Below, piece by piece: positions 33,727-42,026 of a DNA stretch of 64,000 nt. The notes beneath the pieces were generated by a model that was not told the origin of the DNA, did no database searches, and saw only the letters and a list, made by a program, of their open reading frames with translations. The position numbers were made by a program, and so were the translations under genes. Within the stretch, counting starts at the first letter, position 1. Every line of letters begins with the position of its first letter. The DNA comes from CAVDRM01 sp963611355 (GTDB lineage: Bacteria; Bacillota; Clostridia; Christensenellales; Aristaeellaceae): assembly GCA_963611355.1 (NCBI GenBank), contig CAVDRM010000010.1, forward strand, positions 1 to 64,000, in the 5' to 3' direction.

Positions 33727-35469
33727 ATGAACAACGGCAGATTGAGCATCACCAAGGACGGCTTTTTTTTACACGGCCGTCCGCTCCGCATTTTATCCGG
33801 CGCGATTCATTATTTCCGCGTCCCGCGTGCCTATTGGGAGGACAGGCTGCTGAAGCTCCGCGCCTGCGGCTTTAACACGGTGGAGACCTATATCCCGTGG
33901 AATCTGCATGAAATGCGGGAAGGCGTCTTCGACTGGGACGGGGAAAAGGACTTTACGGCCTTTGTCTGCTTGGCGCAGCGCACGGGGCTGTATGTTATTC
34001 TTCGCCCAAGCCCTTATATCTGCGCGGAATGGGACATGGGCGGCCTTCCGTGGTGGTTGCTGACCAAGGCGGGCATCCGCCTGCGGTGCATGAATCAGCC
34101 GTATCTGGAGGCCGTTGACCGTTATTACGATGCGCTGATGCCGCGCCTTGTTCCGCTGCAAAGCACGCACGGCGGGTCTGTGCTGATGATGCAGATTGAA
34201 AATGAATACGGCAGTTACGGCAACGATTCCGAGTACCTGACCTACCTTGCCACGGGCATGGAGAAGCGGGGAATAGACGTGCCGCTGTTTACCTCGGACG
34301 GCGGGACGGACTTTATGCTGACCGCCGGAACGCTGCCGGATTATTTCAAGACCGTCAATTTCGGCTCGGATGCGGCGGGAAATTTTCAAAAGCTGCGGGA
34401 GCATCAGCAGGACGCGCCGCTCATGTGTACGGAATTTTGGAACGGCTGGTTTTCCCATTGGGGGGAGGCGGACGATTTGCCGGATGCGAAGCTCACCGCA
34501 CAGCGCTTTCGGGAATGTTTGGACTTGGGCGCAAGCGTATCCGCGTATATGTTCCACGGCGGAACGAACTTCGGCCTCATGAACGGCGCAAACTGTGACG
34601 GGCATTATCAGCCGACGGTCAGCAGCTATGATTACGATGCGCCGCTCAGCGAAGCGGGGGACTATACGGAAAAATATGATCTGTTCCGTCAGGCGCTGAC
34701 GGGCAAAGATGTGACAGAAGAGCTGCCGCCGGAGCAGCCCAAGGCTGATTACGGCTGTCTTTCCTTCACGGGATGGGCGGACTTGCTGGACTGTCGGAAT
34801 CTGCTGGCGGAAAGCACACACAGCGCCGCCCCGCTTTCCATGGAGCGACTTGGGCAGGGCTGGGGGCTGACACTGTATCATACGCACATCAAGGGGCCGC
34901 GTGAGGAAAAGGAACTGGTCATTGAAGGGCTGCATGACCGCGCCGTGATTTTTGTGAATGGTACCCACCGCGCCGTTCAATATCGGAACGACAAGCGTGC
35001 GCCGCTTTGCCTGTCCGTCCCAAAGGAAGGCCTTGATTTGGACATCCTTGTGGAAAACATGGGGCATATTAACTACGGGCAGCTGCTGGAGGAGCAAAAG
35101 GGCATCACACGCGGCGTTCGCCTCGGCGCGGCGTGGCTGTTTGGCTGGGATATGTGGCCGCTCAAGCCGGATGACCTGCCCGCCGCTCCCTTCCGTGAAA
35201 ATGTCCCCGCCGTGTCCGACCGCCCGACCATGCTGCGCACTTTCCTGACGCTTTCCGAAAGACCTGCCGATACCTTTATCAGGCTGAACGGGCTGACCAA
35301 GGGCATCGTGTTTGTCAACGGCCGCTGCCTTGGCCGTTATTGGCGCATCGGTCCGCAGCACAGTCTGTATCTCCCCGCGCCGTGGCTGCATGAAGGGGAC
35401 AATGAAATCATCGTTTTGGAGCTGGAACACCTTGCCGAGCCGGAGATATCCTTTCATGAGAAACCGTAG
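33727..35469 (+). CDS. Beta-galactosidase, GH35
   Basis: Retaining beta-galactosidase of 580 residues without signal peptide, so acting on imported sugars. The N-terminal barrel contains LSGAIHYFRVPRAYWEDR, the acid/base in QIENEYGSYG (Glu160) and the nucleophile in MCTEFWNGWF (Glu235), followed by AYMFHGGTNFG. Two beta-sandwich domains make up the C-terminal third (VFVNGRCLGRYWRIGPQ). Start ATG 33727 has AGGAG upstream. GH35 enzymes commonly remove terminal beta-1,3 or beta-1,4 galactose, so a mucin or milk-type glycan is a fitting substrate. Confidence 0.94.
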   Translation: MNNGRLSITKDGFFLHGRPLRILSGAIHYFRVPRAYWEDRLLKLRACGFNTVETYIPWNLHEMREGVFDWDGEKDFTAFVCLAQRTGLYVILRPSPYICAEWDMGGLPWWLLTKAGIRLRCMNQPYLEAVDRYYDALMPRLVPLQSTHGGSVLMMQIENEYGSYGNDSEYLTYLATGMEKRGIDVPLFTSDGGTDFMLTAGTLPDYFKTVNFGSDAAGNFQKLREHQQDAPLMCTEFWNGWFSHWGEADDLPDAKLTAQRFRECLDLGASVSAYMFHGGTNFGLMNGANCDGHYQPTVSSYDYDAPLSEAGDYTEKYDLFRQALTGKDVTEELPPEQPKADYGCLSFTGWADLLDCRNLLAESTHSAAPLSMERLGQGWGLTLYHTHIKGPREEKELVIEGLHDRAVIFVNGTHRAVQYRNDKRAPLCLSVPKEGLDLDILVENMGHINYGQLLEEQKGITRGVRLGAAWLFGWDMWPLKPDDLPAAPFRENVPAVSDRPTMLRTFLTLSERPADTFIRLNGLTKGIVFVNGRCLGRYWRIGPQHSLYLPAPWLHEGDNEIIVLELEHLAEPEISFHEKP

Positions 35470-35604
35470 GGCTTAAGCGAAAAAGACAGAAAAAACATAA
35501 ACATACTTCATCAGAAAAAGCTGCGGTCTGTTTTTATCTTCGGCTGTTTCGGCCATGCCTTTCACCGCGGCGTTTCCGTATACTCCGCGTAAATACCACA
35601 AAGA

Positions 35605-35648
35605 AAACAGCAGCGGCAGCCCTGCTTCAAACAGAGCCGCCGCTGTTT
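35605..35648 (-). terminator. Terminator of psuG
   Basis: On the minus strand: AAACAGCGGCGGC pairs with GCTGCCGCTGCTGTTT around a 15-base loop, followed by TTCTTT. Confidence 0.65.
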
Positions 35649-35663
35649 CATTGGGAGAATGCT

Positions 35664-36578
35664 TTACTTTGTCAGCTCGACGGCGGTCTGAGCCGCCAGC
35701 CGGGCGTTATTGTAGACGAGCTGAATGTTGGAGGCAAGGCTGTCGCCGCCGGTCAAATCCTTGATCTTCGCCAGCAGGAAGGGGGTTGTCTCCTTGCCGT
35801 GAATGCCCCTGTCCTTAGCCTCCCGAACGGCCTCATTGATGGCCTTGTTGATGGCCTCAAAGTCCATCGAATACGCTTCGGGAATGGGATTTGTGACCAG
35901 CATGCCCGTGCTGATGCCCAGCGCCCGCTGCGCCCTGAACGCATCCGCCAGCTCCTTGGGGCTGTCCACCTCATAGTCAACGGCAAAGCCGCTCTTGCGC
36001 GTATAGAAGGCGGGCAGCTCCTTCGTGCCGTAGCCGAGGACGGGAACACCCTTTGTTTCCAGATATTCCAGCGTAAGCCCTAAGTCAAGGATGGATTTTG
36101 CTCCCGCGCAGATGACCATGACAGGGGTCTGCGCCAGCTCCTCCAAGTCCGCGGAAATATCCATCGTGGTCTCCGCGCCGCGATGCACGCCGCCGATGCC
36201 GCCCGTTGCGAACACGGAAATGCCCGCCATATGCGCAATCATCATGGTGGTGGTGACGGTCGTTGCGCCGTCTAACTTCTTGGAAATGACAAGCGGTAAA
36301 TCGCGCCGAGAGGTCTTCGTGACCTTGGGGCCTGTTTTACCCAAATATTCCAGCTCGTCATCCGTAAGACCCGCTTTCATGCGTCCGCCCAAGATGGCGA
36401 TGGTGGCCGGAACAGCGCCTGTTTCCCGAATGATTTTTTCCACCTGACGCGCCGTTTCGACATTCTGCGGATATGGCATTCCGTGGGAAATGATTGTCGA
36501 TTCCAGAGCGACAACGGGTTTGCCATGTTTCAGCGCCTCGCTGACCTCCGGCGATAAATCCAAATACGGGTTCATCAT
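35664..36578 (-). CDS. psuG: Pseudouridine-5'-phosphate glycosidase
   Basis: Splits pseudouridine 5'-phosphate into uracil and ribose 5-phosphate, breaking a C-C glycosidic bond. The 304-residue product carries the family segments ALESTIISHGMPYPQN near the N-terminus, ATTVTTTMMIAHMAGI, FATGGIGGVHRGAE and VICAGAKSILDLG. Length is normal. GAAAGGAG precedes the paired ATGs. The pseudouridine kinase gene (psuK) that supplies its substrate is not adjacent. Released uracil would complement the uracil permease encoded elsewhere in the window. Confidence 0.95.
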   Translation of the reverse strand: MMNPYLDLSPEVSEALKHGKPVVALESTIISHGMPYPQNVETARQVEKIIRETGAVPATIAILGGRMKAGLTDDELEYLGKTGPKVTKTSRRDLPLVISKKLDGATTVTTTMMIAHMAGISVFATGGIGGVHRGAETTMDISADLEELAQTPVMVICAGAKSILDLGLTLEYLETKGVPVLGYGTKELPAFYTRKSGFAVDYEVDSPKELADAFRAQRALGISTGMLVTNPIPEAYSMDFEAINKAINEAVREAKDRGIHGKETTPFLLAKIKDLTGGDSLASNIQLVYNNARLAAQTAVELTK

Positions 36579-36685
36579 TCTTGCTCCTTTCGGCAGAAAG
36601 ATAACAACGGCCTTGAGCCACGCCTATCCTATCATGATTTTCGGAAAAGGTCAATCGGGTGAGCGAAAATCGCGTTCCTCGTGAG

Positions 36686-36714
36686 TTGACTATTTTGCCC
36701 TGTCGGAATATAAT
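36686..36714 (+). promoter_or_regulatory. Promoter of the ABC exporter pair
   Basis: TTGACT at 36686-36691, 17-base spacer, TATAAT at 36709-36714. Confidence 0.75.
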
Positions 36715-36761
36715 AAATATTCAGGTTCTGCCTGAAGGTTCGCAAGCAAAGGGGCGTTTTT

Positions 36762-38486
36762 GTGAAGAGGCTGCTGGTTTATCTGCGCGGGAATATCAAG
36801 GAATGCGTATTGGCACCGCTGTTTAAGCTGCTGGAGGCCATTTTTGAATTGCTTGTGCCGCTGATTATGGCCGCAATCATCGACCAAGGCATCGGCGGGC
36901 ACAACGAGGCGCTGGTCTGGCGGTACGGGCTGTATCTGCTTTTGCTTGCGGCGGTCGGTCTTATCAGCGCCATTACGGCGCAGTTTTTTGCCGCACGTGC
37001 GGCGACGAGCTGCTCGACCCGTCTGAAGGGCGCTCTGCTTCGGCACATTTATTCGCTTTCCTTTAAGCAAACGGACGGCATCAGCGTGCCGACACTCATT
37101 ACACGCATGACCTCGGATGTCAATCAGGTGCAGTCCGGCGTGAATATGGCGCTCCGCCTTTTGCTGCGCTCTCCCTTCATCGTGTTCGGCGCGATGGTGA
37201 TGGCGTTCACGGTGGACGCGACCGCCGCTCTCGTTTTTGCCGTCATTATCCCCGTGCTTTCCGTCATCGTGGCGCTTATCCTCAAAAAGACCCTGCCGGG
37301 CTATCGGCAGATTCAGCGCGCCTCAGATGCCGTGCTGGGCGCGACACGCGAAAATTTGACGGGTATGCGCGTTATCCGCGCCTTCGGACGGGAACAGAGC
37401 GAAGAAGAGCGCTTCCGTGAAAAGCATGATGCGCTGACGGCGCTGCAAATCAAAATCCAGCGCATTTCAGCCGCTTTAAATCCGCTGACATTGCTTCTGA
37501 TTGATGCGGCGCTGGCGGCGCTGATTTATGTGGGCGCTGTGCGCGTGAACATCGGCGTGCTGACGCAGGGGCAGGTCGTAGCGCTGGCCAACTATATGTC
37601 ACAAATTTTGGTCGAGCTGGTCAAGCTGGCCAACCTGCTCATCACCCTGACTCGCGCAATGGCCTGCGCGTCCCGTGTGGAAAGCGTCCTGTCCGTTGAG
37701 CCGGATATGCTGTCCGGCACGGAAGAGCCGAACTGGGATGCGGAAAATATGGTCGTGCTGGACCATGCTTCCGCCTCCTATGAGGGCGTGGGCAAGGAGG
37801 CGCTGAGCGACATTACCCTGACGCTGAAAAAGGGGCATACGCTGGGCGTCATCGGCGGAACAGGCTCTGGAAAAAGCACCTTTGCTTCTTTGATACCGCG
37901 CTTTTATGATACGAGCGCCGGCAGCGTATATGTAGGCGGGAAAAATGTAAAGGAGATGTCGCTGGAGGCGCTTCGGCAGGGCATCGGCGTCGTGCCGCAG
38001 AAGGCGCTTTTATTCCGCGGGACGATTCGGGATAATCTTTTGATGGGCGACCGCTCCGCCGACGATGAGACGCTGATTTCGGCGCTCAGGACGGCGCAGG
38101 CGCTTGATTTTGTGAGTGGGCTTCCGAAAAAATTGGATGCGCCCGTCGAGCAAAACGGCCGGAACTTTTCCGGCGGGCAGCGGCAGCGCCTGACCATCGC
38201 CCGCGCCCTTGTGCGAAGACCGCATATTCTGATTTTAGACGACAGCGCTTCCGCCTTGGATGCGCAGACGGACGCAAGGCTTCGCAAGGCCATCGGAGAG
38301 GACGTCAGAGACGCGGCGGTCATCATCATTTCGCAGCGCGCTTCGTCCGTCATGCACTTAGACAGAATCTTGGTGCTGGACGACGGAAAAGCCGTCGGGC
38401 TTGGGACGCATGAAGAGCTGATGAAGAACTGCCCCGTGTATCGGGAAACCTATGAGGCGCAGTTTCCCAAGGAGGTGCGGGCATGA
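36762..38486 (+). CDS. ABC exporter half-transporter, degenerate-site subunit
   Basis: Fused membrane and ATPase half-transporter of 574 residues: six transmembrane segments to about 310, then an ATPase domain. Walker A GGTGSGKST, Q-loop VVPQKALLF and signature FSGGQRQRL are normal. The residue after Walker B is Asp (ILDDSASALD) where the catalytic Glu is expected, and the switch is SQR instead of a His. These two changes mark the non-hydrolysing site of heterodimeric exporters such as TM287/288 and BmrCD. GTG start with AAAGGGG upstream. It overlaps the next subunit by ATGA. Confidence 0.9.
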   Translation: MKRLLVYLRGNIKECVLAPLFKLLEAIFELLVPLIMAAIIDQGIGGHNEALVWRYGLYLLLLAAVGLISAITAQFFAARAATSCSTRLKGALLRHIYSLSFKQTDGISVPTLITRMTSDVNQVQSGVNMALRLLLRSPFIVFGAMVMAFTVDATAALVFAVIIPVLSVIVALILKKTLPGYRQIQRASDAVLGATRENLTGMRVIRAFGREQSEEERFREKHDALTALQIKIQRISAALNPLTLLLIDAALAALIYVGAVRVNIGVLTQGQVVALANYMSQILVELVKLANLLITLTRAMACASRVESVLSVEPDMLSGTEEPNWDAENMVVLDHASASYEGVGKEALSDITLTLKKGHTLGVIGGTGSGKSTFASLIPRFYDTSAGSVYVGGKNVKEMSLEALRQGIGVVPQKALLFRGTIRDNLLMGDRSADDETLISALRTAQALDFVSGLPKKLDAPVEQNGRNFSGGQRQRLTIARALVRRPHILILDDSASALDAQTDARLRKAIGEDVRDAAVIIISQRASSVMHLDRILVLDDGKAVGLGTHEELMKNCPVYRETYEAQFPKEVRA

Positions 38487-40231
38487 AAAAGCCGGACCAG
38501 AACACCCGCAGGACATTAAAAAAGGTGCTGGACGAGGTCAGCCGCTATAAGCGCCTGCTCATTTTATCGCTGCTGCTGGCGCTTGCCTATGTGGTGCTGA
38601 CGCTGTGCGTACCGATTTTGACGGGCAATGCGGTGGACAGCATCATCGGGAAGGGACAGGTGGACTTTTCGACGCTGATTCAAACGCTGCTGCTGCTCGT
38701 CCTGTCCGCCTTGGGCGCGGCGGGGGCGCAGTTCGCCATGAGTCTCATCAACAATAAAATCACCTGCCTGACCGTTCGATCCCTGCGCGTCCGTGCCTTT
38801 GAACGGCTGATGCGGCTGCCGCTTCAGTATGTGGACAGCCACGCCTTTGGCGAGACCATCAGCCGCGTGATGACGGATGTCGATCAGTTCTCCGACGGTC
38901 TGCTGCTGGGCTTTACACAGCTGTTCACGGGTGTCATGACCATTCTGGGCACGCTGATTTTTATGTTCTCCGTCAATGTCACCATCGCGCTGGTGGTGGT
39001 GCTGATTACGCCTGTTTCCCTGTTTGTCGCGGCGTTCATCGCCAGGCAGACGCATAAAATGTTCGTGCGTCAGGCCAAGATCAGGGGCGACCAGACGGCG
39101 CAAATCGACGAGATGATTACGGGCATGAAGGTCATTTCCGGCTTTTCGGATGAAGAGACCATGCTCAGGCGTTTTGACGACACGAATGAAAAGCTGCGGG
39201 ATGCCGCGCTCAAGGCCATCTTTTTCTCCTCCATCACCAACCCCGCTACGCGCTTTGTGAACGCCCTGGTCTATGCGGGCGTCGGCATTGTCGGCGCACT
39301 CAGCACCATTGCGGGCGGCATGAGCGTCGGCCAGCTCACCTGCTTTCTGTCCTATGCCAACCAGTATACCAAGCCGTTCAATGAGATTTCCGGCGTGGTC
39401 ACGGAGCTGCAAAATGCCTTGGTCTGCGCAGGGCGGGTGTTTGAGCTGATTGAGGAGCCGGTCGAAACACAGGACGCAGACAAGCGGCTTCAAAACGTGC
39501 GCGGAGCCGTCAAGCTGACCGATGTGTCGTTCTCCTATGTGCCGGAGCGTCCGCTCATCGAGCATTTGAATGTCGAGGCCGTGCCCGGCCACCGCATCGC
39601 CATCGTCGGGCCGACAGGCTGCGGCAAGACGACGCTGATCAACCTGCTCATGCGCTTTTACGATGTGAACGGCGGCGCCGTGACCGTGGACGGGGAAGAC
39701 ATCCGCACGGTGACACGCGCCTCCCTGCGCGAAAACTACGGCATGGTTTTGCAGGACACATGGCTGCGCGCCGGAACGATTCGGGAAAATATCTGCTTCG
39801 GCCGTCCCGACACAACGGAGGAAGACATGGTGGCGGCTGCCAAAGCCGCCCATGCGGATTCGTTCATCCGCCGTCTGCCGGACGGCTACGACACGGTTAT
39901 CGGAGAGGACGGCGGCGCGCTGTCGCAGGGGCAGAAGCAGCTTCTTTGCATTGCGCGGGTGATGCTCCTGCTCCCGCCCATGCTGATTTTGGACGAGGCG
40001 ACCAGCTCCATCGACACGCGCACGGAGATGAAAATTCAGGCTGCGTTCCTTCAAATGATGCAGGGGCGCACGAGCTTTATTGTCGCGCACCGCCTGTCCA
40101 CCATCCGCAGCGCCGATATCATCCTTGTAATGAAGGACGGCCACATCATCGAGCAGGGATCGCACACGGAGCTTTTGCAGAAGAACGGCTTCTATGCCGA
40201 GCTGTACCGCAGTCAAACGGAAAATATTTAA
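38483..40231 (+). CDS. ABC exporter half-transporter, catalytic subunit
   Basis: Partner half-transporter of 582 residues with six membrane segments and an ATPase domain. Walker A GPTGCGKTT, Walker B LILDEATSSID with the catalytic Glu, and the switch His (VAHRLST) are all intact. Its signature is altered to LSQGQKQLL. In heterodimers this altered signature faces the partner's degenerate site, so the two genes match each other exactly. Likely a multidrug, lipid or peptide exporter; the substrate cannot be read from sequence. Confidence 0.92.
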   Translation: MKKPDQNTRRTLKKVLDEVSRYKRLLILSLLLALAYVVLTLCVPILTGNAVDSIIGKGQVDFSTLIQTLLLLVLSALGAAGAQFAMSLINNKITCLTVRSLRVRAFERLMRLPLQYVDSHAFGETISRVMTDVDQFSDGLLLGFTQLFTGVMTILGTLIFMFSVNVTIALVVVLITPVSLFVAAFIARQTHKMFVRQAKIRGDQTAQIDEMITGMKVISGFSDEETMLRRFDDTNEKLRDAALKAIFFSSITNPATRFVNALVYAGVGIVGALSTIAGGMSVGQLTCFLSYANQYTKPFNEISGVVTELQNALVCAGRVFELIEEPVETQDADKRLQNVRGAVKLTDVSFSYVPERPLIEHLNVEAVPGHRIAIVGPTGCGKTTLINLLMRFYDVNGGAVTVDGEDIRTVTRASLRENYGMVLQDTWLRAGTIRENICFGRPDTTEEDMVAAAKAAHADSFIRRLPDGYDTVIGEDGGALSQGQKQLLCIARVMLLLPPMLILDEATSSIDTRTEMKIQAAFLQMMQGRTSFIVAHRLSTIRSADIILVMKDGHIIEQGSHTELLQKNGFYAELYRSQTENI

Positions 40232-40256
40232 GCTGTATTCTCCTATCTTTAGATAT

Positions 40257-40290
40257 CGCCCCGCTCTTTCAAAAAAGGCGGGGCTTTCTT
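40257..40290 (+). terminator. Terminator of the ABC exporter operon
   Basis: Stem GCCCCGC/GCGGGGC followed by TTTCTT. Confidence 0.75.
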
Positions 40291-40310
40291 CATAAAAAGT
40301 TTTTGCCGCC

Positions 40311-40340
40311 TGTTAAGTTTTTGCCTGGCGATTCGTCTAT
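40311..40340 (+). promoter_or_regulatory. Candidate autoregulated ECF promoter
   Basis: TGTTAAG at 40311-40317 and CGTCTAT at 40334-40340, with 16 bases between. The layout resembles ECF-type promoters (AAC-like -35 and CGTC -10) found ahead of self-activating sigma genes. It sits directly before the sigma gene's ribosome site. Confidence 0.5.
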
Positions 40341-40363
40341 ATGAGTGAAGGAGGTGAGCGGGC

Positions 40364-40885
40364 TTGGGAATGATTCAGGCGCCGAATCGGACCCGAACGG
40401 AGCGGCTTGAGCAAATGATTCGGTTATATGAGAAGGATATGCTTCGCATCTGCTGCCTCTATTTGAGGGATTGGAGCTTGGCCGAGGACATCGTGCAGGA
40501 AGCCTTTCTGAAGGCGTACCGAGGCATGGATGCTTTCCGCGGTCAGTGCAGCGAAAAGACATGGCTGATAAAAATCGCCATGAACTGCTGTCGGGATTAC
40601 AGACGCAGCAGCTGGTACCGCTTCATTGACAAGCGCGTTTCCCTTGACACACTGCCTGCCGCCGAGCCGCCGCCCAGCGATGAACATATCGCGCTGACGA
40701 TGGCCGTCATGAGGCTGAGACCGAAATATTTGGAGGCCGTTCTTCTGTATTTTTATGAGGGCTATTCCATGAAGGAGACAGCAGAAATGCTCGGCATCAC
40801 AGAGGCGGCAGTTTCAAGCAGAATCAGCAGGGCAAAGCAGAAGCTGAAGCATGAGCTGGAGGGAGAGGAAAGCGATGAAAACTGA
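40364..40885 (+). CDS. ECF-type RNA polymerase sigma factor
   Basis: Extracytoplasmic-function sigma factor of 173 residues. Region 2 (DMLRICCLYLRDWSLAEDIVQEAFLKAYRG) binds the -10 element and core polymerase. Region 4 (YSMKETAEMLGITEAAVSSRISRAKQKL, at the C-terminus) binds the -35. A very strong AAGGAGGTGAG lies six bases before TTG 40364 and twelve before ATG 40370, so the TTG is preferred. The next gene, coding a membrane protein, overlaps by 11 bases and is its probable anti-sigma factor. Confidence 0.9.
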   Translation: MGMIQAPNRTRTERLEQMIRLYEKDMLRICCLYLRDWSLAEDIVQEAFLKAYRGMDAFRGQCSEKTWLIKIAMNCCRDYRRSSWYRFIDKRVSLDTLPAAEPPPSDEHIALTMAVMRLRPKYLEAVLLYFYEGYSMKETAEMLGITEAAVSSRISRAKQKLKHELEGEESDEN

Positions 40886-41957
40886 TTTGGACATCATGAA
40901 CAGTATTCGCACGGCAGTTGATGATTGCACACGCGGAATCGCTGAAGCGCCTTCACTTCAGCCGAAGATTATTCAAAAGGCGAAAGGAGAAGAACCCATG
41001 AAAAAGAAGCTGTCAATGACATTAGCAGCCGCGCTGGCCTTGGTCCTTATTTCCGCGGCCGCGCTCGCGGGCACTCTGCTCTGGCGGGAAGCCGGAGAGA
41101 AGGTCGCCCCGCTGGAGGGCAAGAACGGCTATTACGACACGTGGAGCACGGATGCGAAGACAGAACTGGTTCGGACGCTGTATGATTTGGGCGAATTAAA
41201 GGACAATACCGATGCGGAGCAGCTTCTGAGCGGCATCGGCATGGATGCACAGGAAAAGGATGCGCTGTGCGACAAAATTATGACGGGTTACGTAAACGGA
41301 ACGGCCGATACCGTCACGCTCCTGTCAATCTTGGAAAAGCTGCACGGGAGCATGGATACATGGCCGCAGGAGGACAAGGTCTGGTATAACGAGCTGCTTC
41401 AGGCCAATCAGCTGCTGACGGACGAGGACGCCGATTATGTGCTTCCAAATGACGGAGAGCTGACGCAGGAGCAGGCCATCGAAGCGGCGAAGAATCTCCT
41501 TAACGAAAAGGGCATAGAGAATTTGGATGCTGCCAAGGTCGAGGCAACGCTGACGGAGGAGACACAGCGCGTTTGGAGCATCGTCTTTGAAATGAACCGG
41601 GAAGGGCAGTCCGATGGCGGTGCCTGCCATGTGGATTTGCTGACGGACGGCACGATGCTGAATTACTCTACGCCAAGGCTCGTAAAAATGTACATGACAG
41701 GGCTTGCGCCGGACGATGAAGCCATTTCCGAAGAGGAGGCGCTCAAAGCCGGACTCAAGGCCATCTCCGCTGCCTGCGATGTGCGGGAAAGCGAGCTGAC
41801 CGATTCGTGCGCCGTCTTTGGCGAGATTGACATCAATAATGAGGCCGCCGCTCACGCGGCATGGAAAACGCGCCTTTGGGCGGTCGATACCGAGCAAAAC
41901 TACTATGCCCTGCTCACCCCCGCAGGAGAAATCGTCTACGTCGGAAGCCATCAATAA
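40875..41957 (+). CDS. Single-pass membrane protein, probable anti-sigma factor
   Basis: Protein of 360 residues. A cytoplasmic N-terminal part of about 45 residues is followed by one membrane segment (LSMTLAAALALVLISAAALAG). The external part is acidic and repeat-like (DEEAISEEEALKAG; NDGELTQEQAIEAAKNLL), similar to PepSY-type modules. Overlap with the ECF sigma gene and the one-segment topology suggest that the N-terminus holds the sigma factor and the outer part senses the envelope. No zinc-binding HxxxCxxC motif is present, so it is not a classical ZAS anti-sigma. Confidence 0.65.
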   Translation: MKTDLDIMNSIRTAVDDCTRGIAEAPSLQPKIIQKAKGEEPMKKKLSMTLAAALALVLISAAALAGTLLWREAGEKVAPLEGKNGYYDTWSTDAKTELVRTLYDLGELKDNTDAEQLLSGIGMDAQEKDALCDKIMTGYVNGTADTVTLLSILEKLHGSMDTWPQEDKVWYNELLQANQLLTDEDADYVLPNDGELTQEQAIEAAKNLLNEKGIENLDAAKVEATLTEETQRVWSIVFEMNREGQSDGGACHVDLLTDGTMLNYSTPRLVKMYMTGLAPDDEAISEEEALKAGLKAISAACDVRESELTDSCAVFGEIDINNEAAAHAAWKTRLWAVDTEQNYYALLTPAGEIVYVGSHQ

Positions 41958-41975
41958 TCCATAGAACACGCAAGC

Positions 41976-42003
41976 GCCGCAGAGGAGCATTCTCCCTGCG
42001 GCT
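41976..42003. terminator. Bidirectional terminator, anti-sigma and asparaginase genes
   Basis: Stem CCGCAG-GGAG/CTCC-TGCGG between the two convergent genes. Confidence 0.6.
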
Positions 42004-42026
42004 TTGCATTGCGGTTTTATCAAAAA

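Noticed and set aside
33793..35457. Open frame of 554 codons opposite GH35
   Set aside because: Antisense shadow of the beta-galactosidase; no ribosome site and no motif.
38564..40216. Open frame of 550 codons opposite the ABC exporter
   Set aside because: It mirrors the catalytic ABC subunit codon by codon, is His/Arg/Gln-rich and has no recognisable motif.
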